Below, in pieces: positions 1-9,214 of a stretch of DNA of 64,000 bases (position 1 is the stretch's first letter; each line of letters begins with the position of its first letter). The notes under the pieces are model-generated. The model had not been told where the DNA came from, ran no database searches, and was given only the letters and a program-made list of their open reading frames with translations. The DNA is taken from positions 124,001 to 188,000 of the forward strand of contig NZ_JACHXN010000004.1 of assembly GCF_014192095.1 (NCBI RefSeq). The letters are read 5' to 3'. Origin of the DNA: Phyllobacterium trifolii. GTDB taxonomy: Bacteria > Pseudomonadota > Alphaproteobacteria > Rhizobiales > Rhizobiaceae. A program made the position numbers and the translations under genes.

Positions 1-1227
1 GATAATGGCGCGAGTGGCTCGCGTGTCCTTCCACCCTATCTGACTTTGAATGCCGAAGGTTCGCTAGTCCCACCCAACGGCGACACCAGACCGCTCCTAA
101 TCGCGACTGGTGCTAGCCCACAGGTGAGTTTCGATAATCCTCCTGGCTTCTACGGCGTTGAGGATGCCATGACGGCCCTCAACCTTTTCAAGCCTGACGG
201 CGAAATCAAGCCGCTGATTCGACCCGACCTAGCATTTCCGGTAACGACAGCACGCTACGCCGTGGACGAATCCTTGCCACTGCGTGGACCGCTCTTGGCA
301 ATTGCAGCACTGTTACTGGCACTGGATGCCATTGCCGTACTTTGGCTCGGCGGCCATCTGCGTCGCCGTTATCGTACGGCTGCGGCAGCATCGCTGGCCA
401 TCCTCCTGTTACCGGCCATACTTGCCCTTGGCCCTACTCCCGCGTCTGCCCAGCAGAACGACAGCAAGCCCGGTGACCAAGCGATTCTCGAGGCCGTCAA
501 TGCCACGCATCTCGCCTACGTTATAACTGGTGATGGTGCTGTGGACGATGTCAGCAAGGCGGGTCTGCTTGGCCTGTCGAAAGCTCTCTCCGACAGCACA
601 GCTCTCGAGCCTGGTGAACCAATCGGCGTCAATCCTGCGACTGATGAACTCGCCTTCTATCCTTTGATCTATTGGCCTGTTGATGCTGCGGCAAAAATGC
701 CGGCGCCAGAGGCGATCGCCAAGATCGATGCCTATATGCAACAGGGCGGAACGGTGTTGTTCGACACCCGCGATCAGGATGCGGCCGCGATCAATTTTGA
801 CAACTCGACAACGCCCGCCAATCAGAGGTTGCGTGACATTCTTGCCGGCCTCAACATACCACCGCTCGAGCCAGTACCGAGCGATCACGTGTTGACCAAA
901 TCCTTTTACATTCTGCAGGATTTCCCTGGCCGCTATCGCGGTAGTCCCCTGTGGGTGCAGGCTTCACTCTCGACCGAGACCCGCTCCGACCGGCCTGTGC
1001 GGGCAGGAGACGGTGTCACGCCCATCATGATAACCGGCAATGATTTTGCAGGCGCCTGGGCGACGAATGCCGAAGGATCTCCACTCTACCCGACGATCCC
1101 CAACGATCCGATGCAACGCGTTTACGCCTACCGCGCCGGTATCAACATTGTCATGTATATGCTGACCGGAAATTACAAATCCGATCAGGTGCATGTGCCT
1201 GACCTTTTGCAGCGGTTGGGGAATTAG
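1..1227 (+). CDS. DUF4159 / BatA-type membrane protein, 5' truncated
   Basis: The frame is open back to base 1, so the gene begins outside the window and 408 C-terminal residues are visible. Two closely spaced hydrophobic segments lie at about residues 90-155 of the visible part, followed by a roughly 240-residue domain beginning near ATHLAYVITGD that matches my knowledge of DUF4159: a GATase-like Rossmann fold with the pattern IYWPVD and later GGTVLFDTRDQD. In rhizobia this domain is normally the C-terminus of a roughly 940-residue protein with an N-terminal BatA domain, usually downstream of MoxR and DUF58 genes. It probably sits in the inner membrane. The next gene starts 3 bases after the stop, which suggests one operon. 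Biochemical function is unknown. Confidence 0.8.
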   Translation, partial: DNGASGSRVLPPYLTLNAEGSLVPPNGDTRPLLIATGASPQVSFDNPPGFYGVEDAMTALNLFKPDGEIKPLIRPDLAFPVTTARYAVDESLPLRGPLLAIAALLLALDAIAVLWLGGHLRRRYRTAAAASLAILLLPAILALGPTPASAQQNDSKPGDQAILEAVNATHLAYVITGDGAVDDVSKAGLLGLSKALSDSTALEPGEPIGVNPATDELAFYPLIYWPVDAAAKMPAPEAIAKIDAYMQQGGTVLFDTRDQDAAAINFDNSTTPANQRLRDILAGLNIPPLEPVPSDHVLTKSFYILQDFPGRYRGSPLWVQASLSTETRSDRPVRAGDGVTPIMITGNDFAGAWATNAEGSPLYPTIPNDPMQRVYAYRAGINIVMYMLTGNYKSDQVHVPDLLQRLGN

Positions 1228-1230
1228 GTC

Positions 1231-3312
1231 ATGTATCTGTCATTGGATTTCCAGCCGCTTGTTTCAAACACGCTTCTCGCGCTTTTGCTGGTACCGCTGT
1301 TCATTCTTACGCTGGCCGGAATCTATTTTCGCCAACGCGGCAGCCTGATCCGGCTGTTGGCCGTTGCAGCATTTGCCATGGCACTCTTCAATCCGATTGT
1401 CGTGAATGAGGAACGCGAGCCGCTGAAAAGCGTCGTTGCAGTCGTCGCTGACCGCAGCCAGAGTCAGGATATCGGCAACCGCACCGCAGATACCGATGCA
1501 GCTTTGAAACAGGTTCAGGCAGAACTCGGCCGGCTACCCCAATTCGAGGTCAGGACGGTTGAAACTGGTCAAGCAACCGAAAATGATGACGCAACCTCAA
1601 CACGTTTGTTCCAGGCGCTGAATGGCATTTTCCGTGATGTGCCGCCGGCTCGTATCGGCGGCGCGATCATGATCACGGACGGCCAGATTCATGATATCCC
1701 GGCCAATATGGCCGGTCTTGGTTTCAATGCCCCGGTGCATGGGCTAATCACCGGCACGCCCGGCGAGATCGACCGCCGTATCCAATTTGTCCGTGCACCG
1801 CGTTTCGGCTTGACTGGCAAGCCGCAAGAAATGACATACAAGGTGACAGCGTCGGGCGAGCCGCAAGGCGGCCGCGCGCGTGTTAGCGTGCGCGTGAACG
1901 GTGACGAGGTGAGCAATCAGGATGCTATTATCGGTCAGGAAATGCCGCTGGAGGTCACGCTACCGCGAGCAGGCGTGAACATTGTCGAAATTGTCGTCGA
2001 TGCCGTTCCGAACGAACTCACGGAGGTGAACAACCGGGCAGTTGCCATGGTTGATGGCATTCGCGAAAATCTGCGTGTCCTGCTGGTTTCCGGCGAACCG
2101 CACAATGGCGAGCGCACGTGGCGCAATCTCTTAAAATCCGACGCATCTGTCGACCTTGTGCACTTCACGATTTTGCGGCCGCCCGAGAAGCAGGATTCAA
2201 CCCCTATCAACGAGCTTTCGCTGATCGCTTTCCCGACCCGGGAACTTTTCGTCGACAAGATCGAGCAGTTTGACCTTATCATTTTCGATCGCTACCAGCA
2301 CCGCGATGTGCTGCCGCTGCTCTATTATGACTACATCAACGATTACGTCCAAAAGGGTGGCGCACTTCTCATCGCCGCTGGTCCCGAATACGCGGGCAAC
2401 ATGTCGATCGCCAATACACCGCTCCTCTCGGTCCTGCCTGCGACGCCGACGGGGAACATCGAAGAAAAAGCGTTCTATCCCCGACTGAGCGACCAAGGGA
2501 AACGTCATCCGGTAACACGTGGCCTTGAGGGCAGCACGCAGGAACCCCCGCACTGGAGCCGCTGGTTCCGCGTTATTGACGTCAATCAACCCGAAGGCAC
2601 AACGGTCATGGATGCAGGCGATAAGCCATTGCTGGTGCTCAATCATGTTGGAGAAGGCCGTGTAGGCATGTTCCTTTCCGACCAGGGCTGGCTCTGGGCG
2701 CGCGGCTTCGAAGGCGGCGGTCCGCATGCCGCGCTCTACCGGCGCATCGCCCACTGGCTTATGAAAGAGCCGGAACTGGAAGAAGAAGCACTGACAGCAA
2801 CCGGTAGCGGCCGCAATCTGGAGATCCGCCGGCAGACCATGCAGAAGACTGCCAACCCTGCGAGCATCATCACGCCATCGGGCAAGACGAGGTCCATTCC
2901 CCTGACGGAAACCGAGCCCGGAGTCTTTACAGCTTCAGTGACGACCGATGAAATCGGCCTCTATCAGGTGGCCAATGGTGATCTGACGACGCTTGCCCAT
3001 GTCGGACCGGTCGACGCACCGGAATTCAGCGATAATGTTTCCACGACCGCCAAGCTCGACCCGTTGGCACGCGAAACCGGTGGCGGAACCCGCCGGCTGC
3101 GGCCAGCCGCTGACCAAAGTGCAATCGAGGTTCCAAACATCGTTGCATCGCGCGGTATGGCGAGCGCGAGTGGCGACAACTGGATCGGGTTGCGCCCGAC
3201 CAACGAAACGATCCTCAAGAGTGTCAATCGCCTGCCGCTGTTTTCAGGCTTCCTCGGGCTCGCGGCAATGATCCTGGTGCTGGGCGGCATGTGGTACCGC
3301 GAAGGCAAATAG
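1231..3312 (+). CDS. Membrane protein with GATase-like and vWA-like regions
   Basis: This 693-residue protein has two N-terminal membrane helices (about 12-30 and 38-58) and one at the C-terminus (about 665-685). Between them lies a vWA-like region (VVAVVADRSQSQDI near residue 70), a beta-rich CARDB-like part, and a class-I glutamine-amidotransferase-like fold around residues 280-420 (LRVLLVSGEPHNGERTW, GGALLIAAGPEYAG). I see no clear catalytic Cys-His-Glu triad, so it is likely a non-enzymatic relative. It follows the DUF4159 gene by 3 bases. In rhizobia such genes close the MoxR-DUF58-BatA cluster, whose job is thought to involve envelope integrity or MoxR-assisted assembly. The family placement is good; the role is inference. 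Confidence 0.75.
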   Translation: MYLSLDFQPLVSNTLLALLLVPLFILTLAGIYFRQRGSLIRLLAVAAFAMALFNPIVVNEEREPLKSVVAVVADRSQSQDIGNRTADTDAALKQVQAELGRLPQFEVRTVETGQATENDDATSTRLFQALNGIFRDVPPARIGGAIMITDGQIHDIPANMAGLGFNAPVHGLITGTPGEIDRRIQFVRAPRFGLTGKPQEMTYKVTASGEPQGGRARVSVRVNGDEVSNQDAIIGQEMPLEVTLPRAGVNIVEIVVDAVPNELTEVNNRAVAMVDGIRENLRVLLVSGEPHNGERTWRNLLKSDASVDLVHFTILRPPEKQDSTPINELSLIAFPTRELFVDKIEQFDLIIFDRYQHRDVLPLLYYDYINDYVQKGGALLIAAGPEYAGNMSIANTPLLSVLPATPTGNIEEKAFYPRLSDQGKRHPVTRGLEGSTQEPPHWSRWFRVIDVNQPEGTTVMDAGDKPLLVLNHVGEGRVGMFLSDQGWLWARGFEGGGPHAALYRRIAHWLMKEPELEEEALTATGSGRNLEIRRQTMQKTANPASIITPSGKTRSIPLTETEPGVFTASVTTDEIGLYQVANGDLTTLAHVGPVDAPEFSDNVSTTAKLDPLARETGGGTRRLRPAADQSAIEVPNIVASRGMASASGDNWIGLRPTNETILKSVNRLPLFSGFLGLAAMILVLGGMWYREGK

Positions 3313-3315
3313 CGC

Positions 3316-3831
3316 TTAATCTTGGCTTGACGCAGCGTGGTGGCGTACCCGCCCCTGCACGTCCTCCAGGGCGCGCGGCTTGAGTTCGCAGGCAAGAAAC
3401 CGGGTCGGTTCCACGGGCGCGGGCATTTCGATCAGATGACGTGGTATCTGGCGAAAGCCAAAAGGCGCATAGTAAGGCTCATCGCCGACAAGGATAACCA
3501 GATGGTGGCCAGCGACGCGCGCCGCTTCCATACTGGTGCGCATCAGCGCAGCCCCGATGCCCTGATTTTTCCATGCAGGACGTACGGCCAAGGGGCCGAG
3601 AAGCAAAGCCGAAGTCGTGCCAATATGGATTGGCGTTAGCCGGACCGATGCTACCACGTGCTCTCCGTTCAACGCGACGAAGGAAAGCGCGCGATCGTGC
3701 GGGCCACCTTCACGAATCCGGTATGCGGCACGAGCGAACCGCCCCGGTCCGAAAGCTTCCTTGTTGATGTCTTCAATGGCAGCGTCATGCACCGGGTCCT
3801 CCGGGGCGTAAGTCACGACTTGGGTCAGCAT
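3316..3831 (-). CDS. GNAT family N-acetyltransferase
   Basis: The protein is 171 residues from the ATG at 3831, the start that begins MLTQVVTYAPEDPVHDAA as in typical YhbS-like acetyltransferases. The frame stays open another 35 codons upstream, but that extension is arginine/lysine rich and not GNAT-like. The acetyl-CoA binding motif A is visible (LLGPLAVRPAWKNQGIGAAL), followed by YYAPFGFRQIP, the conserved C-terminal strand region. Such enzymes acetylate an amine on a small molecule or protein; the substrate cannot be read from sequence. It is convergent with the membrane protein upstream on the plus strand, with only 3 bases between the two stops. Confidence 0.85.
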   Translation of the reverse strand: MLTQVVTYAPEDPVHDAAIEDINKEAFGPGRFARAAYRIREGGPHDRALSFVALNGEHVVASVRLTPIHIGTTSALLLGPLAVRPAWKNQGIGAALMRTSMEAARVAGHHLVILVGDEPYYAPFGFRQIPRHLIEMPAPVEPTRFLACELKPRALEDVQGRVRHHAASSQD

Positions 3832-4149
3832 GCTGAGTGTCTTTTTGAAAGGAGTGGATACGCGCCTCGAACCCTTTCGGTTGTTGGCCAATACTGGAAT
3901 TCTCCGTCGCTTGGAAAGCGCCGGTCCGGGTATCATCGTCGGATGAATAGAATTCCTGCCACAAAAGTCTCCTTTTCCGTCCGCGTAACATCAAAAGAAA
4001 CGGCCGTAAACCGAAAATCCGGTTTGTCCGGCAAAAAGTGACACTCTGTTCACCGGTTTGGTCATGGAACCGAGAGGAATTGAGCTTAACTGTGAGGAAC
4101 AACCGAATACTGAAATCAACCAGCGCGCGGCGTGGTTCCAGGAGATGAG

Positions 4150-5127
4150 ATGGGTTTATTGATTGATGGCGTGTGGCACAACCAGTGGTACGATACAAAG
4201 GACACTGGCGGCCGTTTCATCCGGACCGAGTCACAGTTTCGCAATTGGGTGACTGCTGATGGTAGCGCGGGACCATCAGGCAAGGCCGGATTCAAGGCCG
4301 AACCTGGTCGCTATCATTTGTATGTTTCCTATGCTTGTCCCTGGGCGCACCGCACGCTGATTTTCCGTGCACTCAAACAACTGCAGGACGTAATTTCGTT
4401 GTCAGTCGTCGACCATTACATGGGAGCGGAAGGCTGGACATTCTACGAAAAGGATGGCGCAACACCCGACCACCTCTTCGGCTATAAGCGCCTGCACGAA
4501 ATCTACACGCGCGCCGATCCCAATTATTCGGGCCGCGTGACCGTGCCGGTCCTCTGGGACAAACAGCAGAAGACCATCGTTTCCAATGAATCGTCAGAGA
4601 TCATTCGGATGCTCAATTCCGCTTTCAACGACTTCGGCGATGCCTCCCTCGATTTTTATCCCGAAACACTGCGCGGCGAGATCGATGAGATCAACGCGCT
4701 GGTCTATCCGAATATCAACAACGGCGTTTATCGGGCAGGCTTTGCCACGACACAAGAAGCTTATGAAGAGGCGTTTGCGCAATTGTTCAATGCGCTTGAC
4801 CACGTGGAGGAACGGCTGTCCCGTCAGCGTTATCTCGTCGGCAATCGGCTGACGGAAGCCGACTGGCGCCTGTTTACCACTTTGCTACGCTTCGATCCCG
4901 TCTATGTGGGTCATTTCAAATGCAATCGCCAGCGCATTGCCGACTATCCGAACCTGTCGAACTACACGCGCGAACTGTATCAGGTGCAGGGCGTCACCCC
5001 GACAGTGAACTTGAAACACATCAAGGCGCACTACTACGGCAGTCACAAGACAATCAATCCAAGCGGTATCATTCCTGTTGGACCGAAAATCGACTATACA
5101 GTCCCGCACGATCGCGACCGTTTCTGA
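4150..5127 (+). CDS. Glutathione S-transferase, glutathionyl-hydroquinone reductase type
   Basis: Starting at the ATG at 4150, which has AGGAGA about 7 bases upstream (a GTG at 4132 is in frame but has no ribosome site), the product is 325 residues. The motif YACPWAHR with its catalytic cysteine at residue 63 is diagnostic of the Xi-class GST/ECM4/YqjG family, which reduces glutathionyl-hydroquinones using glutathione. The C-terminal all-helical domain follows (about 175-290). Length agrees with the family norm of roughly 320-330. It is a cytosolic enzyme linked to quinone detoxification. It stands alone between divergent and convergent neighbours, so context adds little. Confidence 0.9.
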   Translation: MGLLIDGVWHNQWYDTKDTGGRFIRTESQFRNWVTADGSAGPSGKAGFKAEPGRYHLYVSYACPWAHRTLIFRALKQLQDVISLSVVDHYMGAEGWTFYEKDGATPDHLFGYKRLHEIYTRADPNYSGRVTVPVLWDKQQKTIVSNESSEIIRMLNSAFNDFGDASLDFYPETLRGEIDEINALVYPNINNGVYRAGFATTQEAYEEAFAQLFNALDHVEERLSRQRYLVGNRLTEADWRLFTTLLRFDPVYVGHFKCNRQRIADYPNLSNYTRELYQVQGVTPTVNLKHIKAHYYGSHKTINPSGIIPVGPKIDYTVPHDRDRF

Positions 5128-5130
5128 TCG

Positions 5131-5601
5131 CTACCAGTCAAGCGGAACGTCTGCGCCGTCTAAAATCTCGGCAAGCCGGCGCCGGGTGGACGGTGTAGTA
5201 TCCTGTGGCAGGGCTCCGAGTTTGAAAAACCCCGCTTCGGCAATCTCGCGATTGGCGATGAACGGTGTTACCTGCCGGAAAGAGCGGCAAACATAAAGCG
5301 CAACGTGATCGCGTCTTGACGCGTGCGCATTGTGATAGATGGCGAAAAGCTGCGGCCGGCCCGTCAGCTCGATATTGCCTTCCTCCATCAGTTCCTTCTT
5401 GAGCGTCTCTTCAACCGTATGGCCCGTTTCCACCCCGCCGCCCGGAAATTGCCAGCCGGGAACATAAGTGTGGCGAATGAGAAATACCGATTTCTCCTTG
5501 TCATCCAGTACAACACCGCGGGCACCAAGGGTCATGGGTCGACGAAGCAGAAAGTAGGTATGGAACAGGCGATGACGCCATTTTGAACGTTTTTCAACCA
5601 T
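5131..5601 (-). CDS. Nudix hydrolase
   Basis: This 156-residue protein has a Nudix box running from GGGVETGHTVEETLKKEL into MEEGNIEL, matching GX5EX7REUXEEXGU with lysine in place of the usual arginine. A hydrophobic, basic N-terminus (RHRLFHTYFLLRRP) precedes the domain and resembles the conserved start of rhizobial members. Nudix enzymes hydrolyse nucleoside diphosphates linked to another group; the substrate is not predictable. Its stop lies 3 bases from the stop of the convergent GST gene. The divergent metallophosphoesterase begins 86 bases upstream, so they share a promoter region. Confidence 0.85.
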   Translation of the reverse strand: MVEKRSKWRHRLFHTYFLLRRPMTLGARGVVLDDKEKSVFLIRHTYVPGWQFPGGGVETGHTVEETLKKELMEEGNIELTGRPQLFAIYHNAHASRRDHVALYVCRSFRQVTPFIANREIAEAGFFKLGALPQDTTPSTRRRLAEILDGADVPLDW

Positions 5602-5686
5602 TCTGCCTGACCTTGGCCGGAACTGCTCCGGTGTGCGACGGTTGTATCACTGGATTTCGCGCCAATACTCTCATAAAGCTGAGTTG

Positions 5687-6613
5687 ATGTTCCACCTCGC
5701 TCATATCTCCGACATACATCTGTCGCCTTTACCCGCGCTGACTTTGCGTGAACTGATCTCCAAGCGCATTACTGGCTATATCAATTGGCGATCGAACCGC
5801 AAGGGCTCGATGACAAGCGGTACACTGGATGTTCTTGTGGCCGATATGAAGGCACAGTCCCCGGATCATATCGCCGTCACCGGCGATCTCGTGAACTTGG
5901 CTCTAGATGAGGAACTGGAGACGGCACAGCGCTGGCTTAAAACACTGGGAGATCCCACTGACATCTCGGTTGTTCCCGGCAATCATGACGCGTACGTACC
6001 GGGCGCGCTGAAAAAGACACGCCGCTTTTGGCAACCATGGATGCGAGGGGACGCTCAGGCAGCGGCAAACAGCCCTGTGGAGTTCCCCTATCTTCGCGTT
6101 CGCGGCGACGTAGCGCTTATTGGCGTTTCCTCAGCGCGCGCCACCGCTCCCTTCATGGCGACCGGCGATATTCGCGAGCGGCAAGCTCGAAAACTGGGCG
6201 AACTTCTCGATGAGACAGGTAAACGCGGCCTGTTTCGGGTAATTTTGATCCACCATCCGCCGGTGCGCGGCGCCGCGCCTTCTTACAAGCGCCTGCTTGG
6301 CATCGGTCTTTTTCAGCGCACAGTTCGCGAACATGGCGGTGAATTGGTTCTCCATGGTCATACGCACTTGGCAACACGCTACGAGATTGAAGGTCCGAGT
6401 TGGAAAATACCAGTGATATGCGTCCCGTCGGCAAGCCAGAGTTTTGGTGGAAATCACAAGCCTCCCGCGGCGTTCAATCTGTTTTCCATTGCCAAAACCA
6501 ATATCGGCTGGTCGTGTCATATGATTGAGCGCGGAATTGTCGACGAACAGATGAGCATCCGGACTATCCGCGAACATGACCTTCAAGTCGGCGCTGTACT
6601 TGCCCCGGTGTGA
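5687..6613 (+). CDS. Calcineurin-like metallophosphoesterase
   Basis: The start at 5687 gives MFHLAHISDIHL, placing the first metal-binding motif (DxH) near the N-terminus as usual; an in-frame upstream start adds 18 unrelated residues. The 308-residue product shows the full metallophosphoesterase set: DIH, then VTGDLV (GDxx), VVPGNHDAY (GNHD), IHHPPV and LHGHTH (GHxH). These ligate a dinuclear metal centre that hydrolyses phosphomono- or diesters. Members of this subgroup resemble cyclic-nucleotide phosphodiesterases of the CpdA/YfcE type, but the substrate is not determined. It is convergent with the following minus-strand gene, with 1 base between stops. Confidence 0.88.
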   Translation: MFHLAHISDIHLSPLPALTLRELISKRITGYINWRSNRKGSMTSGTLDVLVADMKAQSPDHIAVTGDLVNLALDEELETAQRWLKTLGDPTDISVVPGNHDAYVPGALKKTRRFWQPWMRGDAQAAANSPVEFPYLRVRGDVALIGVSSARATAPFMATGDIRERQARKLGELLDETGKRGLFRVILIHHPPVRGAAPSYKRLLGIGLFQRTVREHGGELVLHGHTHLATRYEIEGPSWKIPVICVPSASQSFGGNHKPPAAFNLFSIAKTNIGWSCHMIERGIVDEQMSIRTIREHDLQVGAVLAPV

Positions 6614-6614
6614 C

Positions 6615-7259
6615 TTAAAAGTAAGGCGATAAGCGATCCCAGAAAAATGCCAGGAGCGCACCTGCACCGGCCAGGCCGCCGATGGCGAACCAGGTCAATA
6701 CAGTGATCAGTTCTCTCACAACCGATCGGGAGCGACGCGTTGCGGTGGAAGAAACTACGGGCGGCCGAACCAATGTATGTTCAGTTGGCCCAGAGTTCTC
6801 ATCTTCCTGATAAATGACGGCGGAGCGAAGATTGATCCTCTCCCCCTCCATCAGGCGCTGACGCTCGACGATCCGCTCGGCGATATAATTGGTAACCGCA
6901 TCTGAAATCGGCTGCACGTCGGGCGATTCCGCCACCACGATCCGTCCAAGCCTCGTGTCCCGGACAAAACGATATGTCCGCCGATCACGGCCCATCATGA
7001 CGTGCGACGTAGGATCGATCCACAATCTCGGCTGCTGCCCTTTGGAAATTGCGAAATCCCATTGCAGATCGTCCACAGGCACATCATCGAATACCGGCTT
7101 CAAATCATGGGCAAGAATTTCGATCCTGGCGAGGTCCGCCTCCTTCATATCGACGACGACATCGCCGCGATCGGCAGCAGCAATTTGCGCACCCCGAACG
7201 GCGTCGGCAAGTTTTCGCCGGTCATCAACGGCGGTGATCTTTTCTCGCATCTCACTCAT
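6615..7259 (-). CDS. Conserved hypothetical protein with C-terminal membrane anchor
   Basis: I do not recognise a named family. From the ATG at 7259 (CGGAA 6 bases upstream; a GTG at 7274 and an ATG at 7265 are alternatives) the protein is 214 residues. The first 160 residues are soluble and charged. A single hydrophobic helix near the C-terminus (LITVLTWFAIGGLAGAGALL) would leave the N-terminal domain in the cytoplasm as a tail-anchored protein. A TTAACCAT motif, matching the rhizobial CtrA half-site, lies about 36 bases upstream. Possible CtrA control is inference from that single motif. Confidence 0.7.
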   Translation of the reverse strand: MSEMREKITAVDDRRKLADAVRGAQIAAADRGDVVVDMKEADLARIEILAHDLKPVFDDVPVDDLQWDFAISKGQQPRLWIDPTSHVMMGRDRRTYRFVRDTRLGRIVVAESPDVQPISDAVTNYIAERIVERQRLMEGERINLRSAVIYQEDENSGPTEHTLVRPPVVSSTATRRSRSVVRELITVLTWFAIGGLAGAGALLAFFWDRLSPYF

Positions 7260-7294
7260 AAGCATTTCCGGCACGAGCTAGGGTTAGAACATCA

Positions 7295-7302
7295 TTAACC
7301 AT
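7295..7302 (+). promoter_or_regulatory. Possible CtrA half-site (TTAACCAT)
   Basis: The octamer TTAACCAT lies in the short intergenic region between leuA's 3' end and the start of the tail-anchored hypothetical gene. It matches the half-site known for rhizobial CtrA. A single 8-base match occurs by chance fairly often, so this is suggestive only. Confidence 0.3.
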
Positions 7303-7360
7303 GTGTCGCGGCCATTGCATCAGAAACTTGTCCGGAATGACTTTCGTTCCCCCGTATAAA

Positions 7361-7384
7361 ATGAAAGGCCCCGAAGGGCCCTTC
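7361..7384 (-). terminator. leuA terminator
   Basis: Read on the minus strand, a GGGCCC stem and GGGCC-type complement enclose a TTCG loop, followed by a T-rich stretch (TTTCATTTTAT). It begins at the leuA stop codon and is well placed to end leuA transcription. Confidence 0.7.
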
Positions 7385-7385
7385 A

Positions 7386-9083
7386 TCACTTTGCGATTAT
7401 CCGGTTTGCCGCCGAGACAATGCCCTCAAGTGAGGCAGTCACAATGTTCTTGTTAATGCCCGCACCAAAAATTTTACCATCAGGATGTTCTATTTCCATA
7501 TAGCTGATCGCGGCTGCATCGGAACCGTGCTGGAGCGAGTGTTCCGAATAATTCACAACCGATAATTTAATGCCGAGATAGTGCGAAAGAGCGTCAATGA
7601 ATCCATCGACCGGGCCGGTGCCCCTTCCCTCAATCCGTTTCGTTTCACCATGATCGGTGATCTCCGCAGAAAGCACACGCACACCCTTGCGCTCAGTATC
7701 GGGATAGGTGTGGTGGTCGACGAATTTCAACCGCGCATCCGGCTGTTCGACATAGAGTTCCTGGAAGCGATCGTAGATTCGCTTGGACGGCATTTCCTTG
7801 CCCTCCTCGTCCGTGATCTGCTGGATGTCTTCGCGAAACTCCACTTGCATGCCGCGCGGCAAGTTCAGGCCGTAGTCGGCTTGAAGAATATAGGCAATCC
7901 CGCCCTTACCGGACTGTGAGTTGATGCGGATGATTGCTTCGTAGCTACGCCCGACATCTTGTGGATCAATCGGCAAATAAGGCACTTCCCAGAGCATCTT
8001 GTTGGCTTGTTTGATTGCTTTCATGCCCTTGTTGATCGCGTCCTGATGCGATCCGGAAAAGGCTGTATAAACTAACTCGCCGACGTAGGGGTGACGCTCC
8101 GGGATAACAAGCTGGTTGGAATACTCGTACACCTCCTTCATCCGGTTGATGTCGGAGCAGTCGAGTTCGGGATCGACGCCTTGCGTAAACATGTTCAGAG
8201 CCAAGGTAACGATATCGACATTGCCGGTGCGCTCGCCATTGCCAAACAAGGTTCCTTCGACGCGGTCGGCACCAGCCATCAGGCCGAGCTCGGTGGTTGC
8301 AACGCCAGTGCCACGATCATTGTGCGGATGCAGCGAGATGATCAGATTTTCGCGATTGTCGAGCTGACGGCACATCCATTCGATGCGATCCGCATAAATG
8401 TTTGGCGTAGACATCTCCACCGTCGAAGGCAAATTGATGATCAACTTGTTGTCGGGTGTCGGCTTGACGATTTCCGTGACCGCATTGCAGATTTCCAGTG
8501 CGACTTCGAGTTCGGTGCCCGTAAAGCTTTCAGGAGAGTATTCAAAACGATAGCCTCCGCCTGCCCTTGCCGCCATATCCGTGATCATTTTGGCGGCGTC
8601 TGTGGCAATCGTCTTGATGCCGTGAACGTCCTTGTTGAACACGACACGCCGCTGCAACTCACTGGTTGAGTTGTAGAAATGTACTATCGGTTTATGCGCG
8701 CCTTCCAACGACTCGAAGGTACGGGTAATCAACTCCGGACGGCACTGCACCAGCACCTGCAGGGAAACATCCATACCAGCGTTGCCCTCCTCCACGCACC
8801 AGCGCGCAAAGTCGAAATCTGTTTGCGAGGCTGAAGGAAAACCGATCTCAATTTCCTTGAATCCCATCTCGAGCAGCAGCGCGAACATGCGCACTTTCCT
8901 GTCGTGCCCCATCGGATCGATCAGTGCCTGGTTACCGTCGCGCAAATCGACGGAACACCAGATGGGTGCCTTCTCGATACGTTTGGAAGGCCATTGGCGA
9001 TCTTTCAGATCGACCATGGGATAAGGTTCGTATTTCTTGGCCGCATAGGGCATGCCCATGTTCCGTTGGATCATGTCGGTCAT
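7386..9083 (-). CDS. leuA: 2-isopropylmalate synthase
   Basis: This is the first committed step of leucine synthesis: acetyl-CoA plus 2-oxoisovalerate gives 2-isopropylmalate. The 565-residue length and opening (MGMPYAAKKYEPYPM) match the LeuA type 2 family. The catalytic barrel spans about residues 35-320 with the metal-binding and active-site segments CSVDLRDGNQALIDPM and HPHNDRGTGVATTELGL, then GNGERTGNVD. The C-terminal 130 residues form the LeuA dimer domain that binds leucine for feedback inhibition. Upstream lies a leader ORF with a leucine-codon cluster and a terminator-like hairpin, so transcriptional attenuation by leucine is expected in addition to allostery. The gene is monocistronic here. 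Confidence 0.96.
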   Translation of the reverse strand: MTDMIQRNMGMPYAAKKYEPYPMVDLKDRQWPSKRIEKAPIWCSVDLRDGNQALIDPMGHDRKVRMFALLLEMGFKEIEIGFPSASQTDFDFARWCVEEGNAGMDVSLQVLVQCRPELITRTFESLEGAHKPIVHFYNSTSELQRRVVFNKDVHGIKTIATDAAKMITDMAARAGGGYRFEYSPESFTGTELEVALEICNAVTEIVKPTPDNKLIINLPSTVEMSTPNIYADRIEWMCRQLDNRENLIISLHPHNDRGTGVATTELGLMAGADRVEGTLFGNGERTGNVDIVTLALNMFTQGVDPELDCSDINRMKEVYEYSNQLVIPERHPYVGELVYTAFSGSHQDAINKGMKAIKQANKMLWEVPYLPIDPQDVGRSYEAIIRINSQSGKGGIAYILQADYGLNLPRGMQVEFREDIQQITDEEGKEMPSKRIYDRFQELYVEQPDARLKFVDHHTYPDTERKGVRVLSAEITDHGETKRIEGRGTGPVDGFIDALSHYLGIKLSVVNYSEHSLQHGSDAAAISYMEIEHPDGKIFGAGINKNIVTASLEGIVSAANRIIAK

Positions 9084-9160
9084 TTGTTTCTCGTTTCCGG
9101 CCGATGCGCATCAAATCTGGCGCGATCTCGGCACTCTTCTTAAGTGTTACAGTTATCTTG

Positions 9161-9213
9161 TAAAGGAATAAGGAGCGATTGCCTGGCGGCTAATTCGACC
9201 GCCGGACGCTCCT
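9161..9213 (-). terminator. leuA attenuator hairpin
   Basis: In the leuA transcript the segment AGGAGCG (9207-9213) can pair with CGCTCCT (9171-9177), with an inner GGCGG/CCGCC stem (9185-9203), followed by the U-rich run TTATTCCTTTA. A competing pairing exists: CTGGCG of the leader ORF (9232-9237) with CGCCAG (9183-9188), which would break the inner part of this hairpin. That is the layout expected of an attenuator with a leucine leader peptide. Pairings were read by eye, not folded computationally. Confidence 0.6.
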
Positions 9214-9214
9214 C

